This document shows positions 43,827 to 54,282 of a stretch of 64,000 bases of DNA, in pieces. The stretch is from Rattus norvegicus (taxonomy: Eukaryota; Chordata; Mammalia; Rodentia; Muridae). Where the stretch lies: assembly GCF_036323735.1 (NCBI RefSeq), contig NC_086031.1, positions 47,024,725 through 47,088,724 on the forward strand, given 5' to 3'. Made by a program: the position numbers and the translations under genes. Under the pieces are notes generated by a model, which saw nothing but the letters and a program-made list of their open reading frames with translations, searched no databases and was not told where the DNA came from. Every line of letters begins with the position of its first letter. The stretch's first letter is position 1.

Positions 43827-44093
43827 ATGCGGCAGTGGTCCCCGCCACCTCAGCTTGGGGCAGGGGCACGGCCTGCTGGGAGGGGAGACCCCTTGAGCTC
43901 CGCACCTATACCCCCACCCCGCCTTCGCCGGGCTTCCAGCCGGAATGATCCTACTTATCCCAGGCCCAGTGAGCCATCTCTGGAAAGGGCTAGGTCCAAA
44001 TGCCAGCCTGGTACCCCCGCTGCCAGCCTCTGCTTGGCAGACTCCCCCGACCAGCATCGGACGATGCCACCAGGGCCTGCCAGCCGGGCAAAC
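43827..44093 (+). CDS. Pik3c2b: Candidate alternative first (or cassette) exon of Pik3c2b
   Basis: ATG at 43827 (A at -3) opens 89 codons without a stop and ends SRAN at a strong GTAAGT donor in phase 0, exactly the phase of exon 3. Spliced to 45426 it would give a kinase whose first 310 residues are replaced by a new tail starting MRQWSPPPQLG. The tail contains a class II SH3 motif (PIPPPR), an RRASS basic-Ser site and further Pro/Ser/Arg-rich sequence, similar in character to exon 2. Alternatively, a CACCTCAG acceptor at 43853 would make 43854-44093 an 80-codon cassette between exons 2 and 3, also in frame. The region is GC-rich, so an open frame alone is weak evidence; the donor, phase and upstream MEF2/M-CAT box make it worth attention. 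Confidence 0.4.
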
Positions 44094-45425
44094 GTAAGTG
44101 GCTTTTGTTTTCTTACGGTGCCAGGGAATGGTACAGAAAGGGTATGAAATGGCCTTCAGTGGCCATTCTGTTTGTCCCTCTCCCTCCCTGCCTCTCTTGC
44201 CTCTGCTTTCTCTCTCTGACTCTTTCTCATAGGTTAATTGCTGACAGTGGTACTATTGTTTGGACTGGAACACAGGCATACTCTTGGCAAAGCCAGGGCC
44301 TCACATGCCAACTGTCCCCCTACTGCCAACCGCCCCCACTGCTGCCTTATCCTTCATGTACTGCCACCCCCACCCTACACATATCCAGGGGAGCAAGAGT
44401 GACCAGAGGGAGGGACATTTGCAGTCAGAACATTCAGGGAAGAGCTTGGTTGCTGCCTTGTGCCCTGAGAGGCCGGGAGGGCATAAGAACAGATGAAGGG
44501 ATGATGGGAGGTGAGGTGGCACCCGGACCACAGCATCAGACAGCCCTCTTCCTCCCTGGAGCAGCTGTTAGAACCTGCCGCCTTTACCAGATGCAGCCTG
44601 GCAGTCCATGGAGCTGAAGCCTCATTCCCTGTGGCTGCCCTGGGTAGGCCTTTGAGGCCTGTCAATACTGGCTTTCTTCCTTGGGCCTCATTGACAGTTT
44701 CCTGGGGGTTTTAGAATAGCCCTGGGATGGGAGATGATTTGGGGCCTTTTCTAAGGATCTCAGTACTACATGTGTGTTCTGGGAGAGGAAACGAGGCTGA
44801 TTGGGGCAGGATGCCTGTAGCCGTAGCCACTTAGAACCAGCAAGCTACTGAGGAGCCTAAAGAAGGAACTGGGCTAGGCTCTTCCCAGCCCAGAGCTCTG
44901 CTCTGACACAATTGGTCTTTCTCCTGAGAAGGCACGGGTGTCCATGTCATACCACTACCGACGAGCTCAGTCCTAGAGTCTGGTTTCCGGGGCTTTGGAT
45001 GTCCAAGGGCAGCCTCCCCGGGGACCATTTGGGCTGTCCACCTGTCTCACCTAGCTCAGCTCACCTGGATGTCTCTGGAAGCCTTCCCAAGAATGCTTTG
45101 CCCATGGTGACTCTCAGCACTGTTACATACTACCTGATTATGGCCACACTGGGCTGGTCAGACATGTCCCCCTCAAAAGGCAGGTTTGGCCACTCTTGTC
45201 CACTGCCCCAGCTTCTTCTGTCTCAGCACATGCTTCAAATCCTTTTTCAGTTCAGCCTTTGCTGTCCTAGGTTGGCAGATTAAAAAAAATGTATTTCTGG
45301 ATTTCATGTGGAGTGTGTGTGTGTGTGTGTTCTTTAGTGTTATGCTGAAAGTCCATCTGGGAGACCCTTCAGAGAAGGGATTCCACAGGGGGAAAAACGC
45401 TGAGTGAGTTGTTCTTCCTTTTAAG
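44094..45425 (+). other. Pik3c2b: Intron 2, right part
   Basis: Single-copy. A short (GT)n run lies at 45313-45330, about 95 bp upstream of exon 3. Nothing else recognised. Confidence 0.5.
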
Positions 45426-45526
45426 GTGAGCTCTCGGACCCACACTGTCACCAATGGCCATGAATTGTTTGAGGTCTCAGAGGAGAGAGATGAGGAAGTT
45501 GCTGCGTTCTGCCACATGCTAGATAT
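45426..45526 (+). CDS. Pik3c2b: Pik3c2b coding exon 3 (residues 311-344)
   Basis: 101 nt, phase 0 to 2. Acceptor TTTTAAG, donor GTAAGA. Encodes VSSRTHTVTNGHELFEVS and EERDEEVAAFCHMLDI. Its first bases GTGAGC themselves match a donor (see findings). Skipping it would break the frame. Confidence 0.97.
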
Positions 45527-46294
45527 GTAAGAACTGAGGATGTGATGGGGGCTGGGTGCGTGTGAGCGTGCGTGTTTGGGGAGGTTGGAGTCTGGGTCTC
45601 TAGAGGAAGCTACCTCATCCTTTAGGAAGGAGGAAGAGCTATAGTAAATAAAATTCCAGAGTGGGACCCTTCTCTAGCAGATGTCTGCAGGTTTTTATGA
45701 AATCTTAGAAGTTTGCTGGGTGTGGTGGCACAGCCCTTGGGATGCAGAGGCAGGTGGATCTCTCTGAGTTTCAGGCCAGCCTGGTCTACATAGCAAGTTC
45801 CAGGCCTGCCAAGGCTACATAGTGATACTCTGTCTCAGAAAACAAAACAAAGCAAAACAAAAAAATCCTTTCACATTTTTAGTAAAATTCACAAGCCTTG
45901 GTCAGCCTATTGTCCTCCCACTTCAGGCCCTTGACCCTCAGGTGCTGTTAGGAGCAAACATATCTCTCAGTGAAGGAAAAAACATCTTTTGTACAGAAGA
46001 GGAAGGAAATAGATTTCCAACTACTTATTGGTTAAATCCTTTTAAACTAAGTGTAGGAAACTCCTTTTGGAGCTCTTACTACTGTCACACAGTGAGGATT
46101 GGTTTGTGACTGTAACAGAGATGACCAGAAAGACTACAGCTTCCCTGGGCTGCCATCCCACTGCCCCGGCTTAGCCCACAGATCAGAGGGCTAAGCTGAA
46201 TAGAGATAGAAAAGCCATTGGCCTATGGGTGGGAGGGACCCTGCCCACCCTGTGAAGACACAACAGCAAGAGTCCTTCCTTTCTTCCTATACAG
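45527..46294 (+). other. Pik3c2b: Intron 3
   Basis: Contains a plus-strand B1 SINE at 45714-45862 (GTTTGCTGGGTGTGGTGGCA) with A/C-rich tail; the rest is single-copy. Confidence 0.8.
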
Positions 46295-46449
46295 CCTGCG
46301 CACGGGCTCTGATACCCAGGACTATTCCCTAACTGGGTGTGTCTGGAGCACTGTCACCCCGAGCCCAGAGCACCTTGGGGATGAGGTCAACCTGAAGGTG
46401 ACTGTGTTGTGTGACAGTCTTCGGGAGCCACTCACCTTTACCTGCAACT
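46295..46449 (+). CDS. Pik3c2b: Pik3c2b coding exon 4 (residues 344-396), RBD start
   Basis: 155 nt, phase 2 to 1. Acceptor TTCTTCCTATACAG, donor GTGAGT. Encodes LRTGSDTQDYSLTGCVWS and the first strand of the Ras-binding domain (DEVNLKVTVLCDS, LTFTCNC). Confidence 0.97.
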
Positions 46450-46727
46450 GTGAGTTGGTCTGGTTTACATGAGTGTCCCCAGAGCTAAGGCAGGAGGATT
46501 GTTTGGGACTGGAGGGCTTTGTTTCTCACCTCACTCTGTAGCTTGAATGAGGACATTTCCGAAGGGCCAGCTTTCCTGGCACATAGTTACTTCGCGTGTT
46601 CGTCTGCTTTCTCTGACTGCCGGTGGGTGCTAGAGACCACTTAGCTGGTGATAAGAGATAGAGGCTGGGAGGGTCTGTCCCAGCTGCCCCGTGTCACTGC
46701 CTTGCTCTTTTGCCTTGCCCCTTCCAG

Positions 46728-46848
46728 GTTCCTCCACCGTGGACTTGCTCATTTACCAGACCCTCTGCTACACCCACGACGAGCTGAGGGAGGTGGATGT
46801 GGGCGACTTTGTGCTCAAGCCCTGTGGGCTGGAGGAATTCCTGCAAAA
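46728..46848 (+). CDS. Pik3c2b: Pik3c2b coding exon 5 (residues 396-436), RBD
   Basis: 121 nt, phase 1 to 2. Acceptor GCCCCTTCCAG, donor GTGAGT. Encodes SSTVDLLIYQTLCYTHDE and VGDFVLKPCGLEEFLQ, the middle of the Ras-binding fold. Confidence 0.98.
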
Positions 46849-48095
46849 GTGAGTGAATGGAACCAGGGCCTTACTTGCCTTCTGGTTGGGAGAGCAAGGA
46901 AGGCCCTGAGAGAGCTCTACTTGGCTCAGCGTTTGCCGCTCTTCCCCAGCCCTGCAGTCAGGACTCCCACTCTCTGGGCACATTCTCAGCCACGTCGCAC
47001 TTTCTGCAGGAGCTCCATCCTCCAACTGGGTTGGCTGGATCCTGAGCCAAATCTGCCGTGGAAAGAGCTTGGAGCTGGGATTAAGCAAAGATGAGGTCGT
47101 CTCAGTGTGTAGGCTTCTGAATGTGGAGAGATGTGCATAGTATGTGGGGGCGGCTCAGGGGCAGCGGCAGGCGGCTTCTCCTACTCTGGAGGGCATGCAG
47201 CCACCAGTCAGACATGCCCTTATAGAACCCAAGGAAGGCACCACAATGGCTCTGTTTGGCTTTCTCTGCCTTTGGTTCCACTGGCCTGTGCAGCTGTTTA
47301 GCCTCCTCTTAGGCCAGCTTCCAGCTCCCTCAGCCAGTGCCCTCTACAAAAGGCAGCCTCTCTGGAAAGTGTGATGTGGGACCAGCTAAGAGAAGCCCTC
47401 TCCACTACCCTGAACTGTGGAAAACTGGGGTGGGGTAGGCAGGGCTCCCACTCCTGGGGTTAGAATGATGTGGCGCAAACATCAGGAGTTCTGCTTCTCT
47501 CCACCCAAGCTGCCCACCATGGTGTGCCCCTTGGAGGAAACAGACCTTGTGAGCAGGGATAGGCAAGGCCTCTATCTCCCTCCTTAGTGGAGCCTGCGAA
47601 CTGCCACTGTGAGCATTTTCCCTCGAGCAAGCCTTAATAGATTACTTGTCTGTGGTTAGAGCACAGGATTGATAGTCAGTACTAAATAAAGGTTCACTTC
47701 TTGACAGATGTCTTCAGCATTAGGGATAGTGACCACTCTCTGGCCTCTGCATCCTCATCTAGAAACTGAGGGAAAAGAAAACAGGCCCCGTCTTGGTATA
47801 ATTCCAGGGCATCCACAAAAATACATTCCATGATGTGTTCACTGTATTCTTGCCCCCCGCTAGAGGGGCAGGGAGGGGTCCTGGTGCAGGGTCTCCTGGA
47901 AATGCTAGTGCTGGGCCCAGGGCTATCGTGGGTAAATCAGACTCTGGAGAACACAGTTTATACTCAGTTCTGGCTTTCCATTGACCAACTGTGAGGCCTG
48001 CTCTTTGGTGTTGGGGGTGTAGTGGTGGTAGAGATGAGGCCTAGCATGGATGAAGCCCTGGGTTTCATCTGTGTGTGTGCACACACACAGAGACT

Positions 48096-48096
<1 letters not shown>

Positions 48097-48161
<65 letters not shown>
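48097..48161 (+). repeat. (GGCA)n(GACA)n microsatellite
   Basis: About seven GGCA units followed by about nine GACA units. Confidence 0.97.
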
Positions 48162-49422
48162 GTGACCGATGGACAGAGGGGATGGGGTCAGAGTAAGGAG
48201 GTCCTCAGGAGCAGTCAGTGGATACTGGCAACAAGGGACCAACCCCAGAGGAAGACACATGGGACTCCCAAGTCACAGATGACACATTTTCCCTGCAGAG
48301 TCCCAATCCAGGAGCCTTGGAGTCTCAGAAGTAGTAGGACATGTCAATGTTCCTAATGATGTGACACCAGGCAGTGGTCTTTGGGTCACACGCTCCCCCT
48401 TCCCCCCACCCCAACTTGTACAGCACAGCTGAAGCCCTTCCACAAACAAGTTGAATCCCCTGGGGCTCTGACTCCCTGGTTCTACCCGTCCACCCTGCAT
48501 AGCGCCATGTCCTGGGTGGAAAGGGCCCTCTGGAGTTTCCAGAAAATTGCTAGTTCCCAAGGAAGCTTCAGGATTGTTTCACTGAGCTGGAGGGGCCGAT
48601 ACTGAAGGGGAGTGTTGCTCCAGGATGCAGGCAGCTCAGTGATAAGAGCCTTGAGACAGTCCTAAGGGAGGCTGGGTTTCCTGCTACCTCCCCCTCTCTA
48701 CCATTGCTCTCACTCTTCCTTCCTCACAGACCCTCCCGCAGGCCCGCCCTGCCTCACGGTCTAGCCTTCCCACACCATAGTTCACTTTTACTTTAGCCTT
48801 AGCCTATCAGAGCTCATATTGCAGGTGCCTGGTCCCCTCAGGATGTGGGGAGCCTCTAACTCTAGGCTGGTTGTGTTTGGCCTGAGGTCCTGAGGTATTT
48901 TTTTCGGCCTGAGGTCCTGTATTTCCAGAAGCTTCTGCATCCCTCTTCCCTTCTGCTCCCCTCCATTTTCTTCCATTCTAGTCTAGATTCCCACCTCTGC
49001 CGAGGAAGGAAGTCCTTTTCCGGCTTCTGCTACTCAGATGCTAGGGCCTGGCCCCACTTGTGCACCGGCCCAGAGTGGTGCTGGTTCAGCCCTTTCTTGT
49101 GGGTTTCCTTTCAGATTAAGGTGTGATTTGGAGGGAGGGGAAGAGGTTGTGTGGCAGAGGGATCAGCAGGCTGCCTCCTAGGAACTAAGGGTCTCCCTTG
49201 TGGGTGCTGAGCAGCGAGAATGTCTCCCAGGGGATTCATAATCAGGCAGGACCATGGAGGGAGGGGCGGGATGGAACCTGTGTCTGGATAATAGTTCTGG
49301 AACTCTGGTCAGATTGCCTCATCTGTCCTCAGCACCACCTTAGGAGTAGCACAAAAAGAGGGTAGGGAACTCGATCTTTTCTTGGTTGTCAAAGCCAAGA
49401 AAAGGGGATTTAAACACCCCCC

Positions 49423-49508
49423 CTTTTTTTTTCTGGAGCTGAGACCCGAACCCAGGGCCTTGTGCTTGCTAGGCAAGCGCTCCACCACTGAGCTAAATCC
49501 CCAACCCC
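49423..49508 (-). repeat. ID SINE
   Basis: Minus-strand ID (CTGGAGCTGAGACCCGAACC to GAGCTAAATCCCCAACCCC). Confidence 0.95.
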
Positions 49509-49514
49509 CACGCC

Positions 49515-49697
49515 CCCTTTTTTAAAAGATTCATTTATTTATATGAGTGCTATGTAGCTATCTTCAGACACACCAGAAGAGGGCATCAGATCTTGTTACA
49601 GAGAGCTGTGAGCCACCATGTGGTTGCTGGGATTTGAACTCAGGACCTCTGGAAGAGCAGTCAGTGCTCGTAACCACTGGGCCATCTCTCCAGCCCA
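49515..49697 (-). repeat. B2 SINE
   Basis: Minus-strand B2 (AGCTATCTTCAGACACACCA to GGGCCATCTCTCCAGCCC). Confidence 0.94.
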
Positions 49698-49976
49698 GAA
49701 ACCAACTCTTTACAGCATCCTGGGAATGAGCCAGTGAACCATTATTTGTGTAGCCCAAGGGCTAAGTGTTGTGGGCGGCTTTAATTCAGAAAGACCCCAT
49801 GCTTTACCATGACATTCCCATGAGTAAAGGGTAAGGCTTACAACACAGGACTTTCCCCCTTCTCCCCTCTGCCTTCCCTTCTGTCCTCCCTGGTTGTCTC
49901 TCCCCAAGCTAAAGGACCCATCCCTCCTCCCACTGAGTCCCTAAGGCACTAATGGTCTTATCCCGTCCCCCACCAG

Positions 49977-50088
49977 TAAGCACGCCTTGGGAAGCCATGA
50001 GTATATCCAACACTGCCGCAAGTTTGACATCAACATCCGACTACAGCTGATGGAGCAGAAGGCTATCCGGAGCGACCTGGCCCGGACG
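49977..50088 (+). CDS. Pik3c2b: Pik3c2b coding exon 6 (residues 436-473), RBD end
   Basis: 112 nt, phase 2 to 0. Acceptor CCCCACCAG, donor GTACGT. Encodes KHALGSHEYIQHCRKFDINI and RLQLMEQKAIRSDLART; completes the Ras-binding domain. Confidence 0.98.
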
Positions 50089-50240
50089 GTACGTGTTGGA
50101 AATGGCTGACAGTTGTACAAACCTGAGCAGGTAGAATTGGCAAAGGGTGATGCAGAACAGCTTTAGGAAGTGGGGTAGGTATCCTGGATTGAGGAAAGGA
50201 CATCACCCCTGCCTGACCAGGGCCCTGCTCACTCACTCAG

Positions 50241-50320
50241 GTGAATGATGACCAGAGCCCTTCCACCTTGAACTACCTCATCCATCTTCAAGAGCGGCCA
50301 GTCAAGCAGACCATCAGCAG
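50241..50320 (+). CDS. Pik3c2b: Pik3c2b coding exon 7 (residues 474-500)
   Basis: 80 nt, phase 0 to 2. Acceptor CTCACTCAG, donor GTGAGA. Encodes VNDDQSPSTLNYLIHLQE and RPVKQTIS, linker after the RBD. Confidence 0.98.
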
Positions 50321-50949
50321 GTGAGAGTGGGTACCACCTGGGTGGAGTCTAAGCAGGAACCGTGAGGGATGGCATGGATATACTTGCCTAGCTTCCGGCT
50401 AGGATGACAGTTCCACATCAATGTCTAGAAACTTGGCAGGGATGCCCTTCTCCTCTATCCCTGAAGGTTGTGGTTCTCAACCTTCCTAGCGCTGTGACCC
50501 TTTAATATAGTTCCTCATGCTGCAATGACCACCCCTCCCCTAGCCATACAACGATTTCGTTGCTACTTTGTAACTGCAATTTTGCTACTGTTGTTACAAG
50601 TTGTAATGTAATTTCTGATGTGGGATATCTATGGCGGTTGCTACTTTGTAACTGTAATTTTGCTACCATTACAAGTCAAGTCCTAATGTAAATTTCTAAT
50701 GTGGGATCTCTATGGCGTTCAAGACCCACAGGTTGAGAAACACTGCCCCAGGTCCTTTTCTGTCCCTTGCTAGGTAAGAGGTAGCCACTTGGAAAGGACC
50801 CCTTTTCCATCCTCGTCGGGGCATGGAAAGAATGGGAACATCAGGCTCTGATCCTTGAACAGTGGAGAAGGAAGGGGGAACATGGGTCTCCCAGAGCAGT
50901 GAATTTTTTGTGATCTCTCTTGTGATTTTTTCTCCCCCCACGTCCCCAG
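50321..50949 (+). other. Pik3c2b: Intron 7 with URR1 element
   Basis: About half of this intron is a URR1-type element (50465-50745); the rest is single-copy. Confidence 0.85.
50465..50745 (+). mobile_element. URR1-type hAT element with internal duplication
   Basis: Ends TGTGGTTCTCAACCTTCCTA and CACAGGTTGAGAAACACTG. It contains a tandem duplication of about 80 bp (GTTGCTACTTTGTAACTG recurs at about 50559 and 50637). Confidence 0.88.
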
Positions 50950-51013
50950 GCAGGCCTTGAGTCTTCTGTTTGACACTTACCACAATGAGGTGGATGCCTT
51001 CCTACTGGCTGAA
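50950..51013 (+). CDS. Pik3c2b: Pik3c2b coding exon 8 (residues 500-521)
   Basis: 64 nt, phase 2 to 0. Acceptor CGTCCCCAG, donor GTGAGT. Encodes QALSLLFDTYHNEVDAFLLA then E. Confidence 0.98.
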
Positions 51014-52406
51014 GTGAGTATACACCCTGGGACCAACCAGAGAGGAGCTACTAGAAGTTCCTTTCTTTCCTGCGATCAGTGGCATGCTGCCGGTGACGCC
51101 TCTTTTCACTCCCCTGGCTCTGGGCAAGCAAAACAACGTCTGGCAGTGAGGCAGCTGCCGAGTGTGTAAGAAGGTGTTCTGCCCTTCTGTGAAGGTCAGG
51201 AGGTGGGCTCTGACTGCTGCCTCTGGACTAGAGCAACTCCAAGCTAAGAGTTGTGGCCCAGGCCTTTTTTTACTGTCAGAAGTACCCAGGAACGCTGTCT
51301 TAAGATGTTCTATTGAGCCTGTGACATAGGTATCACACCCCCAGGAGAGTGGCAAGTCCCAAGACTAGATCCTTTTCCTCTTGAACCTACATAGAAGTGC
51401 GAGCCTTGGAACCATTTACCCAAATATCTTGAAGCAAAAGCAGAGTTCTTTGGAAGTGGTCTTCAAGATTCAAAACCCTCAGCAGGCACGGGGGCACACA
51501 ACTTTAATTTCAGCACTTGGAAGGCAGGAACAGGCAGACCTCTCTGAGTTCAGGGTCTACCCAGTGAGTTCCAGGCCAGAGCTATTAGTGAAACCCTGTC
51601 TCAAAAAGCCAAGCAAAGTAACAATCCGGTCCCCTCAGACCAGTTTTCAATCATTCAATCATTCTTTCCTCTGAGGCGGTAAGTCTAGTACACCCTTCAC
51701 ACACTACTAGAATCTATTCTGTGGCAGCTTCTGCAACAACAGGGGCACTGATGAAAGTTCTTAGACCATTCTGTAGTGTCCTGTGCTAGTTTGGGGGTTG
51801 GGTAGAGGCGAGGGGGCACAGCCTAAGAATTGCTTTAGCCTCAGGGAGCTTGTGTGGTTAGAGAAACGGAATGTTCATCTAAAGCTATTAGATACAAGAG
51901 GATGACCAGGGAGGTTAGGGGCAGGGAGCTTGGTGAAGGAGTAGGTGTCCTAGTCCCTAATCCGAATGGACACAAGGAGTCACAGTCAGGCAGAGGAGGA
52001 AAGTTTTGATGAGAGATTACTGGGAGCCAAAATGTGGAGGGGAGGGGAGAGTGAAGCATGTCTGTGAATGCGAAGGCTTGACCTGGACAGTCTATGGTGA
52101 ATTATGAGAAATCTGGGCAAGCGAGTGGGGCCTCACTGCGTTTCTCTCACCTGCCAACTGATTTCCTTTGGCGGAGACCTGTGTATGCTTGTGTAGCAGA
52201 AGTAGACGTCACTGCAAACTGGGAATAAAAGGTTCTGCCTCGCTGTGGCCGACAGACTGGAGAGAATGGATGTGGTCTACTCAAAGCAAACAAAGTGTGG
52301 TTCCTAGAATTCCTCCTTAGAGTCATTAGCTCCTGAATGGCCTTTAGGATTGGGCTTTGGGAGGCGGAGAGCTGAATCACTTGCCTCACTGTATGGTCTC
52401 CCACAG
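51014..52406 (+). other. Pik3c2b: Intron 8
   Basis: Contains a plus-strand B1-like SINE at about 51480-51630 (ACAACTTTAATTTCAGCACT). Otherwise single-copy, no exon recognised. Confidence 0.65.
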
Positions 52407-52553
52407 GGGGATTTCCCACTGAAGGCTGACAGGGTGGTCCAGTCTGTGAAGGCCATCTGCAATGCTCTGGCTGCTGTGGAGACTCCTGAGATCACGAGTG
52501 CTCTCAACCAGCTGCCTCCCTGCCCGTCACGAATGCAGCCGAAAATCCAGAAG
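52407..52553 (+). CDS. Pik3c2b: Pik3c2b coding exon 9 (residues 522-570)
   Basis: 147 nt, phase 0 to 0. Acceptor GTCTCCCACAG, donor GTACAG. Encodes GDFPLKADRVVQSVKAICNA and PSRMQPKIQK. A symmetrical exon that could be skipped without a frameshift. Confidence 0.98.
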
Positions 52554-53299
52554 GTACAGGGACCCAGGTGTTAGCATGACAGTGGCGTTCTTGGGTAACC
52601 GGGCTGCAGATTGCCATGAAACTTGCTGGCTACTTTACTAAAAGGCTCTCCTAGCAGCTGGAATTTGGGAGGCAGAGGCAGCTGATCTCTCTCAGGCCAG
52701 GCTGTTTTACATAGTGAGTTGACAGCATGGGCCACACAGTGAGACCCTGTCTCAAGACAAATAAAAAAAAAAAATGATGAAAGGTTCTTCTTCATCTCCA
52801 TCATTTGTGTGTAAGCAGTTCTGACTCAAGAGCTCCTGGTAAACAGATGCCAAGCCTGTCCCTCTCCTTAATCATAGAGCTAGCTTCAGCCTCATGGGAA
52901 TAGCCACATGAGCCAGGGCCAGAAAGGCTTTGCCTGACAGTTTGCTTATCTATGAAGGTGCAAAACCGGAGTGAGATGGGGGACCCTCAGAGCCAGGGAT
53001 TCAGTGACTCCACGGTGGATCTGTGCAGTAAAGTCAGGCGAGCTAACACCACAGGACCTGTATCCCCAGCCTTGCTGGTTTCTTTCTTAGGGAGAGCATG
53101 GCTTTTTTTAATCTGCTTACTCCGTCCACCCATGGCTCTGGTACAGACCGTCACTCCCTCCCTCTCCCTGGAGGATCTCTGCTCCTCACATTTCAGCCCT
53201 GCCTGGCCCAGATGAGCACAGCTGTGAAAAGCCCTACCAACCGGCAATAATAAATGGACCGGGGATCTGTCTGACTCTAGGTTTTCCTTTCCCCAACAG
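52554..53299 (+). other. Pik3c2b: Intron 9
   Basis: Contains a plus-strand B1-like SINE (about 52645-52775, A tail at 52761). The rest is single-copy. Confidence 0.65.
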
Positions 53300-53333
53300 G
53301 ATCCCAGTGTGTTGACCGTGAGAGAAAACCGAG
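53300..53333 (+). CDS. Pik3c2b: Pik3c2b coding exon 10, 34-nt small exon (residues 571-582)
   Basis: Only 34 nt, phase 0 to 1. Acceptor CCTTTCCCCAACAG, donor GTAAGG. Encodes DPSVLTVRENR. Not divisible by three, so skipping would shift the frame. A long UG tract begins 44 nt after the exon. Confidence 0.97.
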
Positions 53334-53373
53334 GTAAGGGTGCTGCATGCCCTCTTTGTCCCACAGAGGCTGG

Positions 53374-53375
<2 letters not shown>

Positions 53376-53438
<63 letters not shown>
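53376..53438 (+). repeat. (GT)n microsatellite next to exon 10
   Basis: About 30 uninterrupted GT units on the sense strand, giving (UG)n in the pre-mRNA. Confidence 0.98.
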
Positions 53439-53440
<2 letters not shown>

Positions 53441-53709
53441 GAATGAGGTGTGGACACAGCTGGAGCCCATTTCTTTCCACAAATCTTTTCCCTCATTATT
53501 CTTGCTAATCAGGCTTAGGAGAGAGTGGTGAGCTGGGGGTAAGGGCATCATCGGCAAGGATGAGTTTATCTTTCGATCCAGATGGAAAAGCTCGCCCTGC
53601 TAAGCTGTGATTTTTCTCTTGGCAGCCACAACCCCTTGCACTTCCAATTAAGAACACAACTTGGGAGGATGGGAAGCAGCAGGATTTTGCCCTAGGGTTT
53701 TTGTCCGCT

Positions 53710-53828
53710 TGTATTCCTATGTGGGGATGTTGGATCCTGGTGGCAGCTGGGAGATTCCATGTGGGTGCTGAGAATTGAACCTGGGTCCTTTGGAAGAGCA
53801 GCCAGTGATCTTAACCACTGAGCCATCC
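53710..53828 (-). repeat. B3 SINE fragment
   Basis: GTGGGTGCTGAGAATTGAAC, TTGGAAGAGCAGCCAGTGAT, ACTGAGCCATCCCC. Confidence 0.88.
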
Positions 53829-53861
53829 CCATCATTGGCTTTCTTAAAAAATGAATCCATC

Positions 53862-53959
53862 GGGGTTGGGGATTTAGCTCAGTGGTAGAGCGCTTGCCTA
53901 GCAAGCGCAAGGCCCTGGGTTCGGTCCCCAGCTCCGGAAAAAAGGAAAAAAAAAAAAAA
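53862..53959 (+). repeat. ID SINE
   Basis: Consensus ID core with A-rich tail; target AAAAAATGAATCCAT duplicated on both sides. Confidence 0.97.
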
Positions 53960-54034
53960 TGAATCCATCTTTGGACTTCACGGATGAATAAATTGCTCTC
54001 TAAAGTCTTCTAGGAGCTAATAAAAAATTTCTAG

Positions 54035-54036
<2 letters not shown>

Positions 54037-54080
<44 letters not shown>
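54037..54080 (+). repeat. (CT)n microsatellite
   Basis: About 22 CT units. Confidence 0.97.
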
Positions 54081-54084
<4 letters not shown>

Positions 54085-54188
54085 CATGTATGTCTGTCTG
54101 TCTGAGTCTGTGTCCACATGCTTGCCAAGCACTGTCTTTTGGTTTTGTGTTTTGTCAAGAAAAATCCTTGTTTAAAAAAGGATTTGTT

Positions 54189-54274
54189 GGGGTTGGGGAT
54201 TTGGCTCAGTGGTAGAGCGATTGCCTAGGAAGCGCAAGGCCCTGGGTTCAGTCCCCAGTCCCGGAAAAAAAAAA
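54189..54274 (+). repeat. ID SINE
   Basis: GGGGTTGGGGATTTGGCTCA core; AAAAAGGATTTGTT duplicated on both sides. Confidence 0.97.
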
Positions 54275-54282
54275 GGATTTGT

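Larger units (their letters stand above)
46849..49976 (+). other. Pik3c2b: Intron 5
   Basis: Mostly single-copy to 49,400. It contains a (GGCA)n(GACA)n microsatellite (48097-48161), an ID SINE on the minus strand (49423-49508) and a B2 on the minus strand (49515-49697). A p53-like pair of half-sites lies at 47191-47219. Confidence 0.75.
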
